The notes beneath the pieces were generated by a model. The model was not told where the DNA came from. It saw only the letters and a list, made by a program, of their open reading frames with translations, and ran no database searches. 64,000 nucleotides of DNA from Desulfovirgula sp. (GTDB lineage: Bacteria > Bacillota > Desulfotomaculia > Desulfotomaculales > Desulfovirgulaceae), in contig DYEX01000127.1 in the NCBI GenBank assembly GCA_020725525.1, positions 1 through 64,000 of the forward strand. The letters are read 5' to 3'. Numbering within the stretch: the first letter of the stretch is position 1; the number at the start of each line of letters is the position of its first letter. Position numbers and translations under genes: made by a program. Below, piece after piece: positions 55,185-61,252 of this stretch.

Positions 55185-55242
55185 GTAGTTGTTCAGCAAA
55201 ACCGCTACCATCGGCACCATAACGGGGTTACTGAACATTTAC
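55185..55242. repeat. 58-bp relative of the ~300-bp repeat with flanking direct repeats
   Basis: The left end GTAGTTGTTCAGCAAAACCG matches the left end of copy 2 (GTAAATATTCAGCAAAACCG), and the right end is CTGAACATTTAC. The structured arms are missing. TTACGGAGCAGG occurs on both sides (55173-55184 and 55239-55250), consistent with a target-site duplication of about 10-12 bp. Confidence 0.65.
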
Positions 55243-55263
55243 GGAGCAGGTGAAGGTGACTGT

Positions 55264-56439
55264 ATGCCAGTAGTTAAACTGACCCGGGGCCGGCATCACC
55301 GGGTCTTAAACGGACATCCCTGGGTTTACCGCACCGAGGTGGAGAACATTCACGGTCATTTTAACCCCGGCGATGTGGTGGAAGTGGTGGATCACCGGGG
55401 TCGGTTTGTGGGGCGGGGCTATATTAACCCCTCCTCCCAAATTCTGGTGCGCCTCTTCACCCGGGAGCAGGGGGAAAAAATTGACCGGGAGTTTTTTCGC
55501 CGGCGTTTAATGGCGGCCCTGGAATACCGCCGCCGGGTGGTGCGGCATACCAATGCCTGCCGCCTGGTTTTTGCCGAGGCCGATTTTCTGCCCGCGCTGA
55601 TCGTGGACCGGTTTGGCGATTACCTGTCCGTGCAGACCCTGGCCCTGGGAATAGACGTGCACAAAGATACGATTGTAGAGCTTCTGGATGAACTATTAAA
55701 TCCCGCCGGTATCTACGAAAGAAACGACGTGCCGGTGCGGGAACTGGAGGGGCTGCCCCTGGTGACGGGCTTTCTTAAAGGCCCCTTTAACCCATTAGTG
55801 GAGATAGAAGAAAATGGGTTGCGCTTTTTAGTGGACCTGGCCGGGGGGCAGAAGACTGGCTATTTTTTAGATCAACGGGAAAACCGGCTGGCCCTGGAGG
55901 GGCTGGCCGGGGGAGCCCGGGTACTGGATTGTTTTTGCCACACCGGCACTTTTTCCGTCTATGCCGCCCGTTTCGGGGCCAGAGAGGTGCTGGGTATTGA
56001 TGTGGCGGGCGACGCCCTGGAGATGGCCCGGGAAAACGCGGCCCGGAACGGGTTCCGGCAGGTTTGCACCTTCCGGGAGGGTAACGCCTTCGATGAACTG
56101 CGGGCCATGGACCGGGCCGGGGAACGGTTTGACTTAATTATTCTCGATCCGCCGGCCTTTACCAAATCCAAAGAGGCGCTGGAAGGGGCCATCCGGGGCT
56201 ACAAGGAGATCAATTTGCGGGCCATGAAGCTGTTACCTTCAGGTGGTTTTCTGGTTACCTGCTCCTGTTCTTACCATATGACCGAGGATCTCTTCCTGGA
56301 AGTATTGCTGGATGCTGCCCGGGATGCAGGGCGGCAGTTGCGTCTGGTGGAAATGCGCCGCCAGGCCAAAGACCACCCCATGCTTCTCGCTTCGCCGGAA
56401 ACGTATTACCTGAAATGTTTTGTGCTGCAGGTGTGGTGA
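55264..56439 (+). CDS. Class I SAM-dependent rRNA cytosine methyltransferase, RlmI-like
   Basis: A 391-residue protein with an N-terminal PUA-like domain (GHPWVYRTEVENIHG) and a Rossmann methyltransferase domain: GQKTGYFLDQRENR, LDCFCHTGTFSVYAA (motif I), LDPPAF (motif IV) and CSCSYHM. The RlmI family methylates a cytosine C5 in 23S rRNA. ATG 55264 follows GGTGAAGG. Its 3' end is the left boundary of the plasmid-like element. Confidence 0.85.
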   Translation: MPVVKLTRGRHHRVLNGHPWVYRTEVENIHGHFNPGDVVEVVDHRGRFVGRGYINPSSQILVRLFTREQGEKIDREFFRRRLMAALEYRRRVVRHTNACRLVFAEADFLPALIVDRFGDYLSVQTLALGIDVHKDTIVELLDELLNPAGIYERNDVPVRELEGLPLVTGFLKGPFNPLVEIEENGLRFLVDLAGGQKTGYFLDQRENRLALEGLAGGARVLDCFCHTGTFSVYAARFGAREVLGIDVAGDALEMARENAARNGFRQVCTFREGNAFDELRAMDRAGERFDLIILDPPAFTKSKEALEGAIRGYKEINLRAMKLLPSGGFLVTCSCSYHMTEDLFLEVLLDAARDAGRQLRLVEMRRQAKDHPMLLASPETYYLKCFVLQVW

Positions 56440-56600
56440 AGCCTTAAAAATCAAGGCTTCCGGGGTTTTGGAACGAGCTGGAAGTCCAGAACAGTCCAGG
56501 AGAGACCCCTTGATTTTACTGGATTTTTGGATAGTCCGTTAGCAAACTCGTTAGCAAACGTTAGCAAGTGGTTAGCAAGATTTACGAACATACTGCACGT
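56440..56600. other. Candidate attachment-site region with direct and inverted repeats
   Basis: AAAATCAAGG (56447-56456) and CCTTGATTTT (56508-56517) form a perfect inverted repeat. Four copies of GTTAGCAA follow at 56538, 56550, 56560 and 56571. Inverted core repeats with clustered direct repeats next to a chromosomal gene are the usual look of a tyrosine-recombinase attachment end, but iterons are an alternative. Confidence 0.4.
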
Positions 56601-56638
56601 ATGGTTAAGCAAAATTATTGAGGGCGGAGGGACAGCTG

Positions 56639-56687
56639 CCCCCTGCCGAAGGCTCAAAAAAAGGCCGCAGGCAGGGGGTTTTGTTTG
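56639..56687 (+). terminator. Intrinsic terminator-like hairpin
   Basis: CCCCCTGCC (56639-56647) pairs with GGCAGGGGG (56670-56678), followed by TTTTGTTT. No gene is recognised immediately upstream. Confidence 0.6.
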
Positions 56688-56877
56688 CCGGATAAGACGT
56701 ATTAGCCCGGACAGAAGCAGGGTCAGAGCAAAATGGGCGCCAGGCCCGGCAGGGGGCGGTGGTTGCAGGAAAATGGCCGAGCCGAAAACCATCTCCAGTT
56801 GAGTTTAAAATAGGTCGAGTTGGAATCGAATAGAGGGGCAGGCCAGCAGGAAACACGGCCCGGCTGCGCGGAAAAAC

Positions 56878-56997
56878 GGCCCCGGTTTAAACCGGGGCCG
56901 GTGGCCCTTAAAAAGGGGGTGGTTGGGCAAAAAAACCGGGGTAGGTTGGCTCCAAAACCGGGGTGGGTTGACCTTAAAACCGGGTCGGTTTACAAAA
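56878..56997. repeat. Palindrome and five 22-bp tandem repeats (origin-, partition- or transfer-like)
   Basis: A perfect 22-bp palindrome (GGCCCCGGTTT and its inverse, 56878-56899) leads into units starting at 56888, 56910, 56932, 56954 and 56976, exactly 22 bp apart. Each is built on AAAACCGGGGTGGGTTG; the first and second units are more divergent. Two helical turns of spacing suit cooperative protein binding, as in iterons or centromeres. The region encodes no supported protein. Confidence 0.75.
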
Positions 56998-57133
56998 AAG
57001 GCGGCTAGTTGGAAAAGGCCAACTCCGCCCGGAAGAAAACTCCCGCTGGCCGTACCCGCGAAGGAACAGCTGGCGAGGGTTTTGTTTTTAGGGGGACGGC
57101 CCTAAACAAGAATACCACAAAAGGAGTGATAAT
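56998..57133. other. Non-coding leader of the RHH gene
   Basis: It contains a small hairpin AGTTGG-N6-CCAACT (57006-57023) and an AAAAGGAG ribosome-binding site for the RHH gene. No promoter of good quality is seen. Confidence 0.4.
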
Positions 57134-57301
57134 ATGCGGGAAATAAGACGTAGGCCCATCAAACAAAAAATGGTTAGTATGCGGATGGATACAGAAATGT
57201 TAGAAACAATAAAACATATTGCGGCACGTAATGGTATACATTATCAACAATTAATTCGGCAATGGATACTTCAAGGCATAAAAAAGCACGCACTTAAATA
57301 G
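57134..57301 (+). CDS. Ribbon-helix-helix DNA-binding protein, CopG-antitoxin-like
   Basis: A 55-residue protein starting at ATG after AAAAGGAG. The beta strand MVSMRMD is followed by two helices (EMLETIKHIAARNG, YQQLIRQWILQGIKK), the pattern of CopG/BrnA-type antitoxins. No toxin gene is adjacent: the neighbouring gene is a convergent XRE regulator overlapping by 8 bp. It could be a copy-number or partition repressor acting on the nearby 22-bp repeats. Confidence 0.7.
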   Translation: MREIRRRPIKQKMVSMRMDTEMLETIKHIAARNGIHYQQLIRQWILQGIKKHALK

Positions 57302-58313
57302 TGCGTGCTTTTAAAATTCTATCACCAAGTTTAGTTATTTCTCTTGAAAATTTCTCGTACTCTGAGATATTTGCAAAATTTATAAGCACCACAACGCTGC
57401 CGTCAGATTCAAAACTAATGTTTATGGGATTGCTTGACTTCTTTAGTTTATTAAACTTTAAACCGTTATGTTCAATTTTACTAAATTCTGGTTCTTCTGG
57501 CCACTCATTAGTTTCCTTAATTATATCTCTAATATGTTCATACAGGTACCAGTCACCATTTTCATTAAAAATTTTAATCCACTCTTCCGAAATTTCTGTG
57601 ATGATATTTGCATTGATTTTGTTGTTTTCTTGTAACTGTTGATATTTTCTCACTTCTTCAACTTTCTTTAGCGCTTCCTTGAAAATCTCCGTCTTTTTAA
57701 TAAGTACAGTTATGCCCTTTTTAGGGTCAAGAAATTTATCCGGTATTTTACCTAGTAAAAAAAGAAATTCATCTGGGTCAAAATCAAGTTTTTTAGCAAG
57801 GCTAATATAAATAGCAGCCGAATAATTCACTAGAGACGAAGTATACAAATATAAATCCATTGACTTTGGGTTTTCTATATAAAGTACATCGTTCCAAGAT
57901 AAATTATTCTTTTTTAATAAATATTCCATTAAAGACTTAAAATACAACTCTTCACTAGAATATACAGATAAACGTAATAAGTCCGCAAAATACTTGCCCG
58001 CTAACACTATGGAGCCAACCGCCGCCCTGGGAAATAGTTTTCCGAAGGTACTGAGCTTTTTAATTTCCTCATCGCTTCGGACACCAAGATAGCCTGCGCG
58101 ATATAGCAATTCTACGCAGGATACCTGTAAAGGTATACTTAGCTTTCCTAAGAGTTCTGGTGAAGGGCTAGGCATATCTGGATTATTACAAACCTGGGAT
58201 AAATAACCAGGATTAATTTTTGCTGCTGCGGCTGTCTGGCGCAAAGATAAACCCAATTCGGACATGCGTTCACGTACAAATTCACCAAGCCTTTCGGAGG
58301 CAGGGTTTTTCAT
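57294..58313 (-). CDS. XRE-family transcriptional regulator of the integrated element
   Basis: A 339-residue protein with an N-terminal helix-turn-helix (SLRQTAAAAKINPGYLSQVC). The remaining 270 residues are unrecognised, rich in Lys and Ile, and may sense a signal. Strikingly AT-rich compared with its neighbours, suggesting a different origin. It is divergent from the 408-aa gene, and AAACGTTTAT occurs at both promoters, so it probably represses both. Confidence 0.8.
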   Translation of the reverse strand: MKNPASERLGEFVRERMSELGLSLRQTAAAAKINPGYLSQVCNNPDMPSPSPELLGKLSIPLQVSCVELLYRAGYLGVRSDEEIKKLSTFGKLFPRAAVGSIVLAGKYFADLLRLSVYSSEELYFKSLMEYLLKKNNLSWNDVLYIENPKSMDLYLYTSSLVNYSAAIYISLAKKLDFDPDEFLFLLGKIPDKFLDPKKGITVLIKKTEIFKEALKKVEEVRKYQQLQENNKINANIITEISEEWIKIFNENGDWYLYEHIRDIIKETNEWPEEPEFSKIEHNGLKFNKLKKSSNPINISFESDGSVVVLINFANISEYEKFSREITKLGDRILKARTI

Positions 58314-58339
58314 TTAACAAACACTCCTTTTTAGATAAA

Positions 58340-58444
58340 AAACGTTTATTAAAAAATAACACACTGGGTAGTAAAAATCAAGCCAATTCAGCAGGCAAAA
58401 ATTTAAAAAAGTGTTTGACAAACAGGATATCAAACGTTTATAAT
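58340..58444. promoter_or_regulatory. Divergent promoter region with paired AAACGTTTAT operators
   Basis: On the plus strand TTGACA (58415-58420) and TATAAT (58439-58444) are 18 bp apart, and AAACGTTTAT (58432-58441) overlaps the -10 element. A second AAACGTTTAT (58340-58349) lies just upstream of the XRE start. The core AAACGTTT is palindromic, as expected for a dimeric repressor. Confidence 0.7.
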
Positions 58445-58541
58445 ACATTTCAGAAGTCCCCAGAGTACCCAGCCGGAGGCGGGGCAACACTGCAACATAT
58501 CAATCCAGCTAAAATGGCGAGATGGGAGGAGCAGGGGTAAA

Positions 58542-59768
58542 GTGTGCCCGGAGGATAAACAAAAATCACAAACCACACTAAAAAACCGGACAAGCGATGC
58601 GGAAAGAAGGTGGCGGAAGCGCCACGGCCTGCCGCCAGCACGGAAACAGGGCCAGCGCGGACCGGACAAAAAACCTCGGGCCACCCGCGCCGGGTGGCAG
58701 GACGCCGTGACCGCCGCGGCGATGGCGCTATCCGTGATTCCCACGGCCAGTGTATATGTCATCGCGCGGATGATTATTGGTGCCTCTCCGAAGAAAAAAG
58801 ACATGGAACGTGCCCGCCGCGCCCTGGACGACCTGGCTCGGAGACCCTGGCTGGCCGAGAGCATGGTAGAACAGGTGAAAGTAGCCCTGGCCGCCCGGGA
58901 AGCGGCGGCAGAACAGGCCCGGCAGGAGCGGGAACGACGCAAGGCCGAGCGGGAGGAACGGCAGCGGGAACGGGAAGAGCGGTTCCGGCAGCAACCGGCA
59001 CGGGTACTGCTCCAGCGGCTGCTCCGCCAGCCTGAAATCCAGGAAGAAATTGCCAGGCAGGTGCGGGAACTCCGGAAAAACAGGAGCAATACCACTTGGT
59101 GGTCTATGGCCCTGACCCCGGACCAGGTAGTGTCACCGTCCCCGCCCCAGCACTACACACCCGGAGCGGCGGGCGCGTACCTGACCAGCCAGGAGGCCAC
59201 CTGGCGGGCAAACATGGAGCTGGCGATACTGCGCCGGACCGCCTGCCTGCTCACTGTGCCGCTAGCCACCGCTCGGGACATCTTGACCGCCGCGCGGAAA
59301 CTCCGGCGAGCGCAACGGAAAGGAGACATAAACACAGAAACGGCGGCGCAGGAAGACCTGCGCCTGGCGGTGCGGGACGCGCTGGAGCAGGCGGGGTGGG
59401 CGGACCCGGAACTCTGGGCTGCACAGGTACTAGAGGTCCCGGATGCCCGCGCCAGGCGGGAGATGGCCGCGGCGAAAGAGGCCGGGCTGTGGCCGCTGCC
59501 GGGGGCGGTGAGTTTGTCGTGGCCCTTGCTTGGGGGCGACTGGCCCGAGCCTTACCGTGGGCCGGAACCGGAACCTCCGCCGGTGGCGTCCAATAACAGC
59601 GATGGTGACAGTGACGGTGACGGCGTGGACCCAGAAATCGTAGAGATTTTTTCCGCCAGCGCAGTCGCACTAGCAGGCGGCAGGCGGCGCAGTAAGAAAG
59701 GCGGCGCAAAGACCAGCTTCGCCGAGCGTGCGGCGGTACAACAGGAAGGACTGCACTCGATCATGTAA
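58542..59768 (+). CDS. Unrecognised 408-aa charged coiled-coil protein
   Basis: Starts at GTG 58542. The basic N-terminus (RRWRKRHGLPPARKQGQRGP) resembles DNA-binding tails. A hydrophobic helix near residues 55-78 is followed by a long Arg/Glu-rich coiled coil (about 110-150) and a second helical part. The acidic tail carries SDGDSDGDGVDPE near residue 365. No enzymatic motif is seen. It is the first gene behind the XRE-controlled promoter and is followed by two terminators. A structural or DNA-organising role is a guess. Confidence 0.6.
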   Translation: MCPEDKQKSQTTLKNRTSDAERRWRKRHGLPPARKQGQRGPDKKPRATRAGWQDAVTAAAMALSVIPTASVYVIARMIIGASPKKKDMERARRALDDLARRPWLAESMVEQVKVALAAREAAAEQARQERERRKAEREERQREREERFRQQPARVLLQRLLRQPEIQEEIARQVRELRKNRSNTTWWSMALTPDQVVSPSPPQHYTPGAAGAYLTSQEATWRANMELAILRRTACLLTVPLATARDILTAARKLRRAQRKGDINTETAAQEDLRLAVRDALEQAGWADPELWAAQVLEVPDARARREMAAAKEAGLWPLPGAVSLSWPLLGGDWPEPYRGPEPEPPPVASNNSDGDSDGDGVDPEIVEIFSASAVALAGGRRRSKKGGAKTSFAERAAVQQEGLHSIM

Positions 59769-59792
59769 CCCGGCCTGAGCCGGGTTTTCTTT
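59767..59792 (+). terminator. Intrinsic terminator 1 after the 408-aa gene
   Basis: AACCCGGC (59767-59774) and GCCGGGTT (59779-59786) around a CTGA loop, followed by TTCTTTTTT. Confidence 0.9.
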
Positions 59793-59831
59793 TTTCGGGG
59801 GCTGGACTTCCCCCATCTGTTACCCCTCTTT

Positions 59832-59862
59832 CCCCGGCCAGGGATAGGCCGGGGATTTTTTA
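59832..59862 (+). terminator. Intrinsic terminator 2, in tandem
   Basis: CCCCGGCC (59832-59839) pairs with GGCCGGGG (59847-59854), then ATTTTTTATTT. Two strong terminators in a row isolate the initiator gene from upstream transcription. Confidence 0.88.
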
Positions 59863-60023
59863 TTTCGGGGCCGCCCGCCTCCTGGCGGCCACTGCCCTCA
59901 CGCTCCGGCGGAAAGCCGGGGCATCAAAGACCGGAGATCAGAGACCAGAGAGGAAAGGCAGGTGATGACGCATGGCGTACTGTATTCCGCCCGCCAGAGC
60001 GGGCAAAAAAGGGGGATGACGAC

Positions 60024-60935
60024 ATGGCGGAAAAAGGAAAGGAAAGGGGATGGCAGTGGGAGTGTGGGAGTGAAATTTTACATATAGACCGAAATATAGC
60101 GCGTGATCGAAACATGTTCGCTGTGCCCCTGATAGACGACCCACCAATCAGCCAGGGTCAGCTGCACAACGGCCAAGTTGTGGGCGTGGTGGCCTGGCAG
60201 TGGCCAGGGGATGATCGGGTATTTTTGGTGCCCGCCGAATTATTTTACGTAACCAGGTTAGGCGGGTTAGTCAGGGATGTCATATCTGCTACGGGACAAC
60301 TCTACCGGGACCAGGGATTCCCGGCGCAGGTCACTACATCGTACCGAAAAATAGCTGAATTGCTGGGCCTGAGTTTTAATGGCCGGGTGGCCAACGAGAT
60401 AGAAATGTGTTTTGCGTATGCACGCTGCTTTACCGTACAAAACCATCCTATTATTATCCAATTAGACAAAACCGGTAAGGTGAGAAAACAAGACAAGGTT
60501 GTTTTCGGTTTTATCGACTATATAGCTAGGGCTGACATTAGAGACGGCAAAAAAATACCTAAAAATCGAGCACCGATTAATATAGTGTTAAGTAATTTAT
60601 ATGCTACAGCATTACGCGAACTACCACCGGCCCCGCTTCCGGTGGCCGCGCTGGAAGCGGCACACCGCGCACCCTGGAAATTGGCCACGCCCGCAAAAAA
60701 CCTGGCATATTATCTGGCCGCAAGGGTGCCAATGCGAGAAATCAGGCTACTCTTGCCCACTCTACGCGATATCCTGGGTTTTACCGAACGCAGTGATGGT
60801 AAAACAACCCGGACAAGAAAGGCCATAGAAAATGTAATGAACATTCTATACTCAGTAATGATCTCTGATTATCAGTACGCTGACGACGGGTACAATATAA
60901 CATTATCTGGCAATATTGGAAATAATAATATGTGA
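60024..60935 (+). CDS. Putative plasmid-type replication initiator
   Basis: A 303-residue protein with winged-helix-like segments (TSYRKIAELLGLSFNGRVAN; IRLLLPTLRDILGFTERSDG). I do not recognise the exact family. The initiator call rests on position: the stop codon overlaps the first of four GACGTAATAGG iterons that follow directly, a classic rep-iteron layout. A primase-helicase gene comes next. ATG 60024 follows AAAAAAGGGGG. Confidence 0.6.
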   Translation: MAEKGKERGWQWECGSEILHIDRNIARDRNMFAVPLIDDPPISQGQLHNGQVVGVVAWQWPGDDRVFLVPAELFYVTRLGGLVRDVISATGQLYRDQGFPAQVTTSYRKIAELLGLSFNGRVANEIEMCFAYARCFTVQNHPIIIQLDKTGKVRKQDKVVFGFIDYIARADIRDGKKIPKNRAPINIVLSNLYATALRELPPAPLPVAALEAAHRAPWKLATPAKNLAYYLAARVPMREIRLLLPTLRDILGFTERSDGKTTRTRKAIENVMNILYSVMISDYQYADDGYNITLSGNIGNNNM

Positions 60936-61011
60936 CGTAATAGGGCCAAAAATGAGACGTAATAGGGTACTAAAATGAGACGTAATAGGGCCATTTTTGA
61001 GACGTAATAGG
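60934..61011. repeat. Four iterons GACGTAATAGG with 22-23 bp spacing
   Basis: Copies start at 60934, 60956, 60979 and 61001; the extended form is TGAGACGTAATAGGG. Direct repeats spaced by two helical turns immediately after an initiator gene are typical of an iteron origin. Confidence 0.8.
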
Positions 61012-61020
61012 CACCTGCCC

Positions 61021-61188
61021 GATCCCCGAAAGCCTTGAGCCGCAAGGGTTTCAAGGCTCGGATTTTGCCTTAAGATATCTTAGACAATGAAGATATCTTA
61101 GAGGCGGCTACGCCCGGCCACCTTTCAGGGATGGCCGGGGCGGTAGCCGCCTTCTCTCAAAAAAAGCCAAACACCTCCTTATTTTTAA
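61021..61188. other. Origin-like region with paired palindromes and a long hairpin
   Basis: AAGATATCTTAGA occurs twice (61072-61084 and 61090-61102), each containing the palindrome AAGATATCTT. Next comes a long hairpin closed by GGCGGCTAC (61103-61111) and GTAGCCGCC (61143-61151), with further pairing inside (CCCGGCCA/TGGCCGGG). Together with the iterons this suggests an origin with initiator, strand-opening or partition sites. Confidence 0.5.
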
Positions 61189-61250
61189 GCCGGTCGGTTG
61201 GATCTCGACCGGCCTTTCTTTTTTAGAGAGATTTTTTAGGAGGTGTTTGG
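61167..61250 (+). promoter_or_regulatory. Ribosome-binding-site sequestering structure upstream of the primase-helicase
   Basis: CCAAACACCTCCT (61167-61179) is the exact reverse complement of AGGAGGTGTTTGG (61238-61250), which contains the Shine-Dalgarno sequence 9 bp before ATG 61253. If paired, translation would be blocked. Confidence 0.65.
61189..61226 (+). terminator. Intrinsic terminator within the primase leader
   Basis: GCCGGTCG (61189-61196) pairs with CGACCGGC (61206-61213), followed by CTTTCTTTTTT. It lies between the two arms that can sequester the primase ribosome-binding site. Confidence 0.75.
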
Positions 61251-61252
61251 AA

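Noticed and set aside
56527-57105. Several short open frames across the repeat region upstream of the RHH gene
   Set aside because: They translate tandem repeats and palindromes into low-complexity peptides and lack ribosome-binding sites.
60934-61102. Possible CRISPR array in the repeat-rich region
   Set aside because: Repeats are 11-15 bp with 7-12 bp between them; there are no spacer-length inserts and no cas genes, and the layout fits iterons.
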